DNA of 37,445 nt, from positions 1-37,445 of the forward strand of contig JAIQGI010000068.1 of NCBI GenBank assembly GCA_020072565.1, given 5' to 3'. Below, piece by piece: positions 15,831 to 25,143 of the stretch. How positions within the stretch are numbered: the stretch's first letter is position 1; every line of letters begins with the position of its first letter. A program made the translations under genes and the position numbers. Origin of the DNA: Terriglobia bacterium. Its GTDB lineage: Bacteria; Acidobacteriota; UBA6911. The notes beneath the pieces are model-generated. The model saw nothing but the letters and a program-made list of their open reading frames with translations. It was not told the origin of the DNA and ran no database searches.

Positions 15831-18494
15831 ATGCCCGAGATCAGCCAGACCATTTCGCACTATACGATTGTTGAGAAGCTCGGCGCCGGGGGAATGGGGG
15901 AAGTCTACAAGGCGCGCGACACGCGGCTGGACCGCACGGTGGCGCTCAAGGTCCTCAAGTCCGCGGCTGCTCCCTCAGCGGATCTGCGGTCGCGTTTCGA
16001 GCGTGAGGCGAAGGCGATCGCCGCGCTCAACCATCCTCACATCTGCACACTCTTCGATGTCGGCCGGGAGGGTGATACTGATTTCCTCGTCATGGAGTAT
16101 TGCGAAGGCGAAACGCTAGCCCAGCGCCTCGCGAAAGGACCGCTGCCGTTGGAACAGGTTTTGCGATACGGCACGGAAATCGCCGGCGCGCTCGACAAGG
16201 CGCACCGGGCGGGCATCGTGCACCGGGATCTGAAGCCGGGTAACATCATGATCACCAAAAGCGGCGTGAAGCTCCTGGATTTCGGCCTGGCCAAGCTGCG
16301 GCAGCCGGCCCCCGCCACAAATGGGCTATTGACCCAGGCGACCGCGCCGGAGCCATTGACGGCAGCGGGAACGATCCTGGGCACGCTCCACTACATGTCG
16401 CCGGAACAGCTGGAAGGCAAAGATACCGACGCACGCGCGGATATCTTCGCTCTCGGCACCGTGCTCTACGAGATGGTGACCGGCAGGAAAGCGTTTGAAG
16501 GCTCGAGTGCGGCGAGCGTGGTCTCAGCAGTGATGAGCGCCGCTCCTAAAGCAATCGCGAGCCTGCAGCCGTTGACTCCGCCCGCGCTCGAGCACATCGT
16601 GACAACCTGCTTGGCCAAAGATCCGGAAGATCGCCGGCAGAGCGCGGCAGATGTTGCACGCGATCTGCGCTGGATTTCAGAGCGGCCGGCAGAGCCGGCG
16701 CCCCAGACCATTCCGATAGCGCCACGCCGCGCCTTCGGCACCATGATCTGGGCAGCTGCTTTTGTGATTGTTGCGTTTTTGGCCGGAGGACTTATTTCCC
16801 GCTTCATATTGAAACCCCCGCTGCCACCGATGGAGCCGCAACATTTCACGATGAAACTTCCAGCTGATGCCCCCCTGGCCCGGCCCGAGGATCTTCCCGG
16901 CGGATTGGATATACCCTCGCTGGCGATTTCTTCCGATGGCAGGCGCTTTGCCTATGTGGCGGTCAATGACGGAGATCGACGGCTCTATGTCAGGCAAATC
17001 GACGAGGCCCATTTCCGGCAATTGAAGGGAACTGAGGGTGCAACCAATCCATTCTTCAAGCCTGATGGGGAATGGCTGGGATTTCACAGCTCAGGCAAAC
17101 TCAAAAAAGTGGCATTCAGCGGGAGCTCCTTGTCGGATATATGCGATACCACGGCTGGTTTCCTTGGAGCAAGCTGGAATCGTGATGGATCGATTATCTT
17201 CTGCACTGAAAACGGCCGTCTCTTCCAGGTGCGTGAGGGGGAAGACCCGATACGCCTTTTCGACCCCAAATTGCCGAATGATGCGATCAGCTTTCCCCGC
17301 ACGCAGACGGACGCCAAAACAGTACTTGCAGCGGGTCGTTATTCTTTCGGCTCCAAACTTCTCGACACGGCCTCCGGGGTTGTGCAGACCATCTTTGGCG
17401 CCGGGAGCAGTCCATCAATAACACCAAGCGGCCACTTGCTGGCTGCCGGACAAGGAGTTCTTCTCGCCGCACCGTTTGATGCCAAAAACAGCCGATCCGG
17501 TGACCATAGGACAGTGCTGGATGATTTAAGAACCACGTCTCTCTGGGGAGCGCAATATGCACTCTCTGACACCGGGACGCTGCTCTATGCGCCCGGAGGC
17601 GCGGCGGACGAAGGCAAACTGGTGAAAGTGGATCGAGATGGAAACGTGCAGGACCTTGGCGTGCGGCCCGGAGTTTTTCAACATGTCTCAATGGATCGAG
17701 ACGGAAATCGTGTCGCGGTCTCAATGCAAGAGGGTGGGAAAATGCATGTGTTCGTTATCCACCTGCAGCGGCCTGATCTGTTGAATCCGCTCACCTCGGA
17801 TGGAACGATCAATGCCGGCCCTATTTGGAGCCCACAAGGCGACAAAATTGTTTTTTATTCCGATCGTGAGTCAGCGTCGAGCCTGTGGGTTCAGGCGGCA
17901 GACGGCGGCGCTGGGGCAGATCGGATTCTGGAAGTGGGTCGGTGGTGTTTGCCATCGTACTGGTCTCGCGATGGGTCCCTTATCTTCGGTGGATACGGTA
18001 TCAAGTCCAATTGGATTCTTAATAGCCTGGCAATGGGCAGCAAATCACAATCCCATGTCCTGTGGGATGACGGAAGCTTTGTGTTTTGGGGCTTTTTATC
18101 CCCCAATATGCGGTGGTTGCTGTACACAGTCGACAAATCGGGAATCAGTCAAATATTCATCAGGCCCTGGCCAAACATGTCATCGCCGGGGATTCAGATT
18201 TCGACGCAGGGGGGATCGGATCCTCTGTGGAGCATTGATGGGAGGGAGGTTTTTTATCGCAACAGAGACCAGCATATGAGGGTGACATTGCCCGATTCAT
18301 TGGATTCCTGGTTTCCCCAACCCGTACCGATGTTCAAGAAGAACTATCTGAATGTTATTGGCAAGCCATGGGACGTCATGGACAAGCAGCACTTCATCAT
18401 GATCCAGCCGACCCATCCTGATCCGCCGAAAACCGAACTGTATCTCATCCAGAATTGGTTCGAGGAACTCAAGCGCCTGGTGCCAATCAAGTAG
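15831..18494 (+). CDS. Receptor-type Ser/Thr kinase with TolB-like propeller (first of three)
   Basis: 887 residues; GGAGG lies shortly before the ATG. The kinase domain has the glycine loop GAGGMGEV (18-25), Lys40, alphaC Glu59, HRDLKPGN with Asp133, DFG at 150-152, and SPEQ. One membrane helix follows (IWAAAFVIVAFLAGGLISRF, about 303-322). The outer region has repeated blades (ISSDGRRFAYVA, SPQGDKIVFYSD, SRDGSLIFGG) like TolB or DPP-type propellers. The opening MPEISQTISHY is the sequence found as isolated fragments elsewhere in the window. It begins a same-strand run of three kinase genes. Confidence 0.92.
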   Translation: MPEISQTISHYTIVEKLGAGGMGEVYKARDTRLDRTVALKVLKSAAAPSADLRSRFEREAKAIAALNHPHICTLFDVGREGDTDFLVMEYCEGETLAQRLAKGPLPLEQVLRYGTEIAGALDKAHRAGIVHRDLKPGNIMITKSGVKLLDFGLAKLRQPAPATNGLLTQATAPEPLTAAGTILGTLHYMSPEQLEGKDTDARADIFALGTVLYEMVTGRKAFEGSSAASVVSAVMSAAPKAIASLQPLTPPALEHIVTTCLAKDPEDRRQSAADVARDLRWISERPAEPAPQTIPIAPRRAFGTMIWAAAFVIVAFLAGGLISRFILKPPLPPMEPQHFTMKLPADAPLARPEDLPGGLDIPSLAISSDGRRFAYVAVNDGDRRLYVRQIDEAHFRQLKGTEGATNPFFKPDGEWLGFHSSGKLKKVAFSGSSLSDICDTTAGFLGASWNRDGSIIFCTENGRLFQVREGEDPIRLFDPKLPNDAISFPRTQTDAKTVLAAGRYSFGSKLLDTASGVVQTIFGAGSSPSITPSGHLLAAGQGVLLAAPFDAKNSRSGDHRTVLDDLRTTSLWGAQYALSDTGTLLYAPGGAADEGKLVKVDRDGNVQDLGVRPGVFQHVSMDRDGNRVAVSMQEGGKMHVFVIHLQRPDLLNPLTSDGTINAGPIWSPQGDKIVFYSDRESASSLWVQAADGGAGADRILEVGRWCLPSYWSRDGSLIFGGYGIKSNWILNSLAMGSKSQSHVLWDDGSFVFWGFLSPNMRWLLYTVDKSGISQIFIRPWPNMSSPGIQISTQGGSDPLWSIDGREVFYRNRDQHMRVTLPDSLDSWFPQPVPMFKKNYLNVIGKPWDVMDKQHFIMIQPTHPDPPKTELYLIQNWFEELKRLVPIK

Positions 18495-18520
18495 CCTGAC
18501 AGAGCACGCCGGAGGGTAAC

Positions 18521-21232
18521 ATGCCCGAGATCGGCCACACTATTTCGCATTACCGGATCATCGAAAAGCTGGGGCAAGGAGGTATGGGCGAGGTCTTCCT
18601 GGCTCACGACACCGACCTTGATCGAAAGGTCGCGCTCAAGTTCTTACCCGATATTTTCTCCGGCGATCCCGAGAGGCTGGCGCGCTTCGAGCGCGAGGCC
18701 AAGCTGCTGGCATCGCTGAATCATCCGAATATCGCCACGATCTACGGCCTGGAGCTGGCGGACGGAAAGCGCTTCCTTGCCATGGAGCTTGTGGAAGGAG
18801 AAACGCTGGCGGAACGCATCGGCAAGGGCCCGCTGCCGGTGGAGGAAACTATTGCAGTCTGCCGGCAGATTGCCGAGGGCTTGGAAGCCGCCCATGAAAG
18901 AGGCGTCATCCACCGCGACCTGAAGCCGGCCAATGTCAAGATCACTCCGGAAGGAAAAGCAAAGATCCTGGACTTCGGCCTGGCCAAGGCGTTTCAGGGC
19001 GAGCCGTCCGCAGCGGACGCATCCAAATCGCCCACGCTCACGGATCAGATGACGCGCCCAGGTGTGATTCTGGGAACCGCAGCCTATATGGCGCCAGAGC
19101 AGGCCAAGGGAAAAGCAGTGGACAAGCGCGCGGACATCTGGGCCTTTGGCTGTGTGCTGTATGAGTGCCTGACCGGAAAGAAGGCGTTTCAGGGTGACAC
19201 AATCACCGAGACGGTGGCTGCGATTCTGAAGAGCGAACCGGACTGGACACTGATCCTTGCCGAGACTTCTTTTTCGGTTCGGGCTGTCCTGAGGCGATGT
19301 CTGCAGAAAGATCCGAGCCTGCGTCTCAGAGACATTGGTGATGCGCGAATGGAGATGCAGGATGTCGCACCCGGAGGTTCCGAAATCCACTCAGTGGTTG
19401 CCTCTACTCCTGGACGCTGGCGGTTGTTCCCCTGGATTGTCACTTTTTTGGCGTTGTTCGTTGCGTTCGCATTCGCGATTAGGAGCGTAAGACAGCCTGA
19501 GAGAATAGCATTCCCGGTCAGACGCTTTGTCATTTCCCTGCCGGAACCGCTTACTGACCACTGGAGACCCAATTTGGCTCTGTCTCCGGATGGCACACAG
19601 CTCGCCTATGGCGCCGGCTTCGGCCGTGTAAACGCACATCTCTATCATCGGAGTCTCAATGAGTTGGAGTTCAAGCCCATTTCGGGTACCGAGGGAGGGC
19701 ATAGCCCTTTCTTTTCTCTCGATGGAAAATGGATAGGATTTTTCACCGAAGGCCGGTTGAAGAAAGTGCCGGTTGCTGGCGGACCGGTGGTGAATCTCGC
19801 GGAGATTGGCGACTCATATCCCTCGGGCGGAATCTATGAAAAAGATGAATCCATCCTATTTCAGCTCGGGTGGAGTGCCGGTATCGCACGAATAAGTGCA
19901 TTGGCCACAGGGACAATGCCGCAGACTCTGTTTACGCCCGACCGTAAACAGAACGAGCGCGGTCTGCTCTGGCCGCAACGTCTGCCCGGAGATGACCTGG
20001 TCTTATTCACTTCCTACGCAGGCAACAGTGCTTCGAAGAATGACGCGCGAGTGGTTATCGGCCATCTCGACGATCAGTCCAAAAGGACGGTGCTTGCGGG
20101 CGGCACCTATGCTCGCTACCTACCCACTGGACACCTCCTCTATGGCTATGACGGCAAATTGATGGCGGCGCCGTTGGACTTGGCAAATCCGAAGAGAGCA
20201 GAAAATGCTGTACCCGTCTTAGAGGGGATCTTGATGAACACAGCCTCGGGTACTCCACAATTCACCGTCTCCGACACGGGAGACCTTGTTTATATCCCGG
20301 GAAGCACAAATATTGAGCGGGACAGTTTTGTGTTGGTCGATCGAAATGCGACGCGAGAGGCAATCGACCCTCCCGGTAACAAGAATGAAAGCCGATTCAT
20401 GTCATGCCCCAACATCTCGCCAGACGGATTGCGCATTGCCGTTCATATGCCTAAATCGAATGACGACATTCATATCTATGACTTTTCCCGTGGATCCCTG
20501 ACCCGTGCCACTTTTGAGGACGGAGATGAGATGGCCCCCGTCTGGACTCCTGACAGCACCAAGATAGCCTATACATCGGATTCCGGACCCATTCCCCAGA
20601 TGTTCCTCAAAAGCATCAACGGCAGCAGCCCACCGGAGCCAATTTTTGAAGGAAAATATCCTCGCTATCCCTGCTCATTTTCTCCCGACGGGAAGATGCT
20701 TGCCTTTGAGGAGAATCATCCGAAGACGGGGTGGGATATCTGGGCCGGCATCACCGGCGGCAAAGAGGATCCAAGGCCGTTTCTGCGGACGGAGCATTCA
20801 GAATCATCTCCGGCATTCTCTCCTGACGGTCAGTGGATGGCCTATCAATCTGACAAATCCGGACAGATGCAGGTTTACGTGACGAGCTTTCCGGACCGAA
20901 GAGACGAAAAACAAATCTCGCTGGATGGTGGAACAGAGCCAAGGTGGAACCCAATCGGCAACGAACTCTTCTATCTCAACGATAATCGGTTTATGGCTGT
21001 GGCGATTTCCTTCAAGCCCATTTTCCGGGCCGCTAAGCCCACGGTCCTGTTTACGACCGACGAGAACTTTTGGCGCAGGGATGTACTCTTGCTGACCAGC
21101 TATTCGGTCATGCCCGATGGGCAGAAGTTCGTGTTCATCAAACAGACCCAGGTGAATCCTGCCAACCAATGCATCTTCATCCAAAATTGGTTCGAGGAAC
21201 TTAAGAGCAAAGTCCCCGCCGGAAGGAAATAG
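18521..21232 (+). CDS. Receptor-type Ser/Thr kinase with TolB-like propeller (second of three)
   Basis: 903 residues, 26 bases after the previous stop, with GGAGGG before the ATG. Motifs: GQGGMGEV (18-25), Lys40, Glu59, HRDLKPAN with Asp133, DFG about 151-153, APEQ. The membrane helix is near residues 306-325 (WIVTFLALFVAFAFAIRSV). Propeller repeats include LSPDGTQLAYG, WTPDSTKIAYTSD, FSPDGKMLAFEE and FSPDGQWMAYQSD. The ending IFIQNWFEELK is shared with the first kinase, so the two are recent paralogues. Its first 50 codons match the kinase fragment at 24928. Confidence 0.92.
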   Translation: MPEIGHTISHYRIIEKLGQGGMGEVFLAHDTDLDRKVALKFLPDIFSGDPERLARFEREAKLLASLNHPNIATIYGLELADGKRFLAMELVEGETLAERIGKGPLPVEETIAVCRQIAEGLEAAHERGVIHRDLKPANVKITPEGKAKILDFGLAKAFQGEPSAADASKSPTLTDQMTRPGVILGTAAYMAPEQAKGKAVDKRADIWAFGCVLYECLTGKKAFQGDTITETVAAILKSEPDWTLILAETSFSVRAVLRRCLQKDPSLRLRDIGDARMEMQDVAPGGSEIHSVVASTPGRWRLFPWIVTFLALFVAFAFAIRSVRQPERIAFPVRRFVISLPEPLTDHWRPNLALSPDGTQLAYGAGFGRVNAHLYHRSLNELEFKPISGTEGGHSPFFSLDGKWIGFFTEGRLKKVPVAGGPVVNLAEIGDSYPSGGIYEKDESILFQLGWSAGIARISALATGTMPQTLFTPDRKQNERGLLWPQRLPGDDLVLFTSYAGNSASKNDARVVIGHLDDQSKRTVLAGGTYARYLPTGHLLYGYDGKLMAAPLDLANPKRAENAVPVLEGILMNTASGTPQFTVSDTGDLVYIPGSTNIERDSFVLVDRNATREAIDPPGNKNESRFMSCPNISPDGLRIAVHMPKSNDDIHIYDFSRGSLTRATFEDGDEMAPVWTPDSTKIAYTSDSGPIPQMFLKSINGSSPPEPIFEGKYPRYPCSFSPDGKMLAFEENHPKTGWDIWAGITGGKEDPRPFLRTEHSESSPAFSPDGQWMAYQSDKSGQMQVYVTSFPDRRDEKQISLDGGTEPRWNPIGNELFYLNDNRFMAVAISFKPIFRAAKPTVLFTTDENFWRRDVLLLTSYSVMPDGQKFVFIKQTQVNPANQCIFIQNWFEELKSKVPAGRK

Positions 21233-21264
21233 ATGCGCTCGAATCGCCAAAGAGGTGGATTCTC

Positions 21265-23883
21265 ATGATCGGAAAAACGCTCGGCCATTATCGGATCGTC
21301 GAGAAGATCGGCGCGGGAGGCATGGGAGAAGTGTACCGAGCCAGCGACGCACGACTCGATCGGGACGTCGCCATCAAGGTGCTGCCTTCTCATCTGGCCG
21401 AGGATGCGGCGGCACTGGCGCGCTTCGAGCGCGAGGGCAAAGCAATCGCCGCGCTATCGCACCCCAACATCCTGGGCATTTTCGATGTCGGCAGCGAAGG
21501 CGGGATTGCATACGCAGTCACGGAGCTGCTCGAAGGGGAGACGCTAAGGGCGCGTTTGGCGGACGGGGCGCTGCCGGTGCGCAAGGCCGTCGATTATGCG
21601 GCGCAGATTGCCCAAGGACTGGCGGCTGCGCACGACAAAGGGATCACTCACCGCGACCTGAAGCCCGAGAACGTGTTTGTGACTGCCGATGAGCGGGTCA
21701 AGATCCTCGACTTCGGGCTCGCAAAGCAGGCGCTGCCCGCGGCTGCCGACAATGCCGCGGATTCCCCCACCATGGGAACGCTGACGAATCCAGGGATTGT
21801 AATGGGCACGGTTGCCTATATGGCTCCGGAGCAGGCGCGCGGCCAGGCGGTGGATCACCGGGCCGACCTTTTCTCTTTCGGTGCGGTGCTCTATGAGATG
21901 CTGACCGGCCGGCCGGCGTTCCGGCGCGACACCGCGACCGATACCATGGTGGCCATTCTGAAGGAGGATCCGTCGGAACTGGCGACTCTCGACCCGAAGA
22001 TCCCCCCGGCACTCGCGCGCCTGGTCCAGCACTGCCTGGAAAAGAATCCGGCAACGCGCTATCAGTCGGCGCGCGACATCGCGTTTGCGCTGGAATCGTT
22101 GTCAGGCTCGGGCGCGGCAACGGCGACTGCGACCGCTCAGAGACAAGCGCGGCCGTGGGCCGTGCGGTGGGGGCTGGCGGCGGCTGCCGGTCTTTTGCTC
22201 GTATGGCTAGGTTTCGCCGCACGGGGCTACTGGACATCACGTCCGTCCGGCCTGCCGGTCGCATGGGAGGGCGAGCTGCTCAGCGGCCCGACAGCCGGGT
22301 TGAACCTCCGCGTGTCGCCAAATGGTCAGGAGGTAGCGTTTGCGGCACTCAGCGGCAAACAGACTCAGGTTGCTCTAATGAAGCTCGCGTCGGGCGACTG
22401 GAGATTTCTCACGAGTGACACTGCGCGCGGCAATGTCCAGGAATTCGCATGGTCGCCGGACAGCGCGCGATTGTACTTCGATCGCTACAATGCCGGTCAG
22501 GCGAGCATCTTCTCGATGTCCCCGCTGGGCGGACAGGAAACGCTGTATGTTCAGGATGCGTTCTCTCCACGTTCCCTTCCCGACGGAAGCCTACTGGTGG
22601 GGGGCTGGAACGACAGTGGGCAACAGCAAATCTATCAGTCTTGGCCTGAAGGAGATCGAAGCAAACCGCTCGATGCGTTCGGAGCGGCGGGCGGCGGGGG
22701 GATCGCGTTCCGCACAATTCCTAATCGCAAGGCAGCCGTGTTTTTCGGAAAGCCGAAGGGTGATTCGTCGGCACCGAACCAGCTGCACGTCATCGATCTT
22801 GAATCTGGCGCCAGCCGCGCGCTCGCACCAGGCGTCGCGATCCCACCGCGGCCATGGTTGTTTCCGCTCGCGGTTTCGCCCGACGGTGCCTGGGTCCTCT
22901 TCGACCTGCCCGCCGGCGATCTGCACCAAATCGTGGCTGTGCGCTCCGATGGTTCCCCAGGAGTACACTCCCTCCTCACGCTCACGGGTGAACCGCTCGG
23001 GCTCGACGTCGGATCTGACTGGAGCTTGTTCGTCGAGCAAATCCACCAGCCGACGGAGATCCGGTGGTACTCACAAGCAGGCGCACCGGCGGCGAGCCAG
23101 CGGATTCCCGACTCGGCCCATTACTATCCTGTGCTGCCCATCGATCGTGAGCGGGTCCTCGTAACGGTGCGGTCGGCCGGAAAGACACGCGTCATGGTAG
23201 TAGCGCAGGGCAAGGCCCCGGCCCCGTTTGTCGACACTGAGGATGACGCGAAATTCGTCGCCACACTCGGTCCGGACCGGATCATCCTGATCCTTGAATC
23301 CGGCGCCAGGAGTCGCGTTGCCATCGCTGCGATGGCGACCGGCCGGATTATCATACCGGACATCGGCATCGACGCCGCTAAAGTGGAGTCGCTGGCAGGA
23401 TCGCCGGACGGCACGACGGTGTTTTATGCGGCTGACAATGTTGTATGGAAGAAAAACACCAACGGTGGTCAGGCTCAACAAGTCCGGCCTGGTAACAGCG
23501 TTGCCGTGGATCCTGGTGGTGAATACCTGATCGTAAAGCTGCGAGAACGGAGGAGTACCCTCCTGTTCCGCGTGCCGCTGCCTGTGGGAGCTGGCAAGGA
23601 CCAGGAGATTCGCATTGATGGAAGCGACTTACGACTCGTCGAGGATTGGCAATCGCCGAAGGCCATCGGCGCCCTCGGCCGTTTGCTGGTGCGCGTCGCT
23701 TCGCCGGCCAGCTGGTACTACCCGGCCGCTGTCCTCGATCCGCAAACCGGACGCCTGGAACCGGTCGACCGGGCGTTTGATCGCGACATGGTCGGCGCGG
23801 CCTGGAGCGACGATGGCCGGATCGTAACGCAGGCCACGAGCTTCGAGTCGACCCTGTGGCGATTCCGGCCGCGGTGGAAATAG
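21265..23883 (+). CDS. Receptor-type Ser/Thr kinase with propeller (third of three)
   Basis: 872 residues, 32 bases after the second kinase. Motifs: GAGGMGEV (16-23), Lys38, HRDLKPEN with catalytic Asp near 131, DFG, and APEQ. A membrane helix (WGLAAAAGLLLVWLGFAARGY) follows near residue 305. The outer part has weaker blades (SPNGQEVAFAA, SPDSARLYFDR, SPDGAWVLFDL). Its N-terminus (MIGKTLGHYRIVEKIG) and kinase domain are nearer to the minus-strand kinase at 11222 than to its two neighbours, so the run was assembled from different lineages rather than by simple tandem duplication. Confidence 0.92.
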   Translation: MIGKTLGHYRIVEKIGAGGMGEVYRASDARLDRDVAIKVLPSHLAEDAAALARFEREGKAIAALSHPNILGIFDVGSEGGIAYAVTELLEGETLRARLADGALPVRKAVDYAAQIAQGLAAAHDKGITHRDLKPENVFVTADERVKILDFGLAKQALPAAADNAADSPTMGTLTNPGIVMGTVAYMAPEQARGQAVDHRADLFSFGAVLYEMLTGRPAFRRDTATDTMVAILKEDPSELATLDPKIPPALARLVQHCLEKNPATRYQSARDIAFALESLSGSGAATATATAQRQARPWAVRWGLAAAAGLLLVWLGFAARGYWTSRPSGLPVAWEGELLSGPTAGLNLRVSPNGQEVAFAALSGKQTQVALMKLASGDWRFLTSDTARGNVQEFAWSPDSARLYFDRYNAGQASIFSMSPLGGQETLYVQDAFSPRSLPDGSLLVGGWNDSGQQQIYQSWPEGDRSKPLDAFGAAGGGGIAFRTIPNRKAAVFFGKPKGDSSAPNQLHVIDLESGASRALAPGVAIPPRPWLFPLAVSPDGAWVLFDLPAGDLHQIVAVRSDGSPGVHSLLTLTGEPLGLDVGSDWSLFVEQIHQPTEIRWYSQAGAPAASQRIPDSAHYYPVLPIDRERVLVTVRSAGKTRVMVVAQGKAPAPFVDTEDDAKFVATLGPDRIILILESGARSRVAIAAMATGRIIIPDIGIDAAKVESLAGSPDGTTVFYAADNVVWKKNTNGGQAQQVRPGNSVAVDPGGEYLIVKLRERRSTLLFRVPLPVGAGKDQEIRIDGSDLRLVEDWQSPKAIGALGRLLVRVASPASWYYPAAVLDPQTGRLEPVDRAFDRDMVGAAWSDDGRIVTQATSFESTLWRFRPRWK

Positions 23884-24108
23884 GAATCAACGAAGTTCAG
23901 GGGTGTCCGATGACGCAAAGGTGCTATTTGGCTTTTTGTTTGCGAATTTCACAAGGTGGAATTTCCCTAGAATTGGGCAACAAGCATGGCTCGTCCACAT
24001 TCCGAGTCGCCCAAGGTTTGCGCCGGCAACGTGCACTTCGTTATTCTTTGACGACTCCCTGATCCCGGGATTTGAGATTCAATTTATTATGAAAAAGCGG
24101 AGGCCGTG

Positions 24109-24801
24109 ATGAAGACACGCTTTCTTGAATTTTGCATTCTGGCGGCTTTCTTTTTGTCATTGGTAAATCTGACTGCCGCAGGACTACAGGATTTTTGGGA
24201 GCTAAAACCTTACACGCAATGGACTGCCCAAGAAGTGGAAAAGCTCCTTCTCCGTGATTCTCCTTGGACCCGAACGCATAGGCACGAGGCTTACTACACG
24301 GGTGGTAAAATAACTGGAAAGGGTACAGTTCGCTATGTGGGAGGGGATTGGGAACCGGCAGCTCAGATAATCATAAACTGGTTTGCCAAACCTATTCGGG
24401 AAGCCGCGGCGCGTCAGATGGTATTGCGGAATCTCGATGTACTCGGAGCTCAGCTCGACGAGATTATCAATCGCGATCCTCGCTTCATTGAAATTCTGGT
24501 TACCGACTTGCCCCAGGCCAGGGGAAACTGGGCAAAGGGAGGCAATGCTGAAATCATCAAGTTTAAAGAGAGTACCTACCTGTCGACAAAAAGCGCGGGG
24601 AAGATTCCCCTTTCCAATATGGTAATGCCAAAGGGCTGGGGTGATGCTCTGATCCTGCAGTTTGTGCGGGAAATGAATGGAAAAACCATCGTGAATGAAA
24701 AGGACCAGGAAGTGACCCTCTTCATTAAAATTGACACCGAGGTTGATCGGTTCATCTTCAATCTCAAGGAGATGATGATCAAAGGCAGATTGGAGATTTA
24801 A
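24109..24801 (+). CDS. Exported protein with KPYTQWT motif (paralogue of 5611-6303)
   Basis: The 230-residue product starts at ATG 24109 (a GTG one codon earlier is possible), preceded by GCGGAGG. It has a signal peptide (FCILAAFFLSLVNLTAAG) and matches the minus-strand gene at 5611-6303 nearly from end to end: DFWELKPYTQWT, LLLRDSPWTRTHRHE, INWFAKPIREA, DLPQARGNWAKGG, LSTKSAGKIPLSN, FIFNLKEM. Role unknown. Confidence 0.78.
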   Translation: MKTRFLEFCILAAFFLSLVNLTAAGLQDFWELKPYTQWTAQEVEKLLLRDSPWTRTHRHEAYYTGGKITGKGTVRYVGGDWEPAAQIIINWFAKPIREAAARQMVLRNLDVLGAQLDEIINRDPRFIEILVTDLPQARGNWAKGGNAEIIKFKESTYLSTKSAGKIPLSNMVMPKGWGDALILQFVREMNGKTIVNEKDQEVTLFIKIDTEVDRFIFNLKEMMIKGRLEI

Positions 24802-24866
24802 GGAACAGGGTAAGATTGGCCGCGATTAGTGATTGCCGTGAATTGTCTCGAACGGAGCCGTCAGGA

Positions 24867-24927
24867 TATAATGAGGCAATTCCAGTTAAATTGTTGCAGT
24901 GGGCGTATCGCCTTTGCGGAGGCTCGC
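24867..24927 (+). promoter_or_regulatory. Kinase-type promoter and leader (P2)
   Basis: TATAAT at 24867-24872 and a 55-base leader with GCGGAGG before an ATG at 24928, closely similar to the leader of the kinase at 15831. It now drives a truncated kinase frame and then the SnoaL-like gene at 25140. Confidence 0.6.
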
Positions 24928-25143
24928 ATGCCCGAGATCGGCCAGGCCATTTCGCACCACCGGATCATCGAAAAGCTGGGGCAAGGAGGAATGGGCGAGG
25001 TCTTCCTGGCTCACGACACCTCCCTTGATCGCAAGGTCGCCCTCAAGTTCCTGCCCGATATTTTCTCCGGCGATCCCGGTCGTGTGATCTCACCAGCAGG
25101 AAAAAGCATTTGCCTATTATTAAACCACAGGAGAATCCTATGA
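24928..25143 (+). pseudogene. Kinase 5' fragment, translationally coupled to the next gene
   Basis: The frame encodes [11 protein letters not shown], the glycine loop GQGGMGEV and [15 protein letters not shown], matching the first 50 codons of the kinase at 18521. Similarity ends near 25079, just after the ATP-binding Lys. The frame then continues for about 20 unrelated codons and stops in ATGA, where the ATG is the start of the lipoprotein gene at 25140. With no catalytic residues it cannot be a kinase; it may serve as a leader peptide that couples translation into the next gene. Confidence 0.75.
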
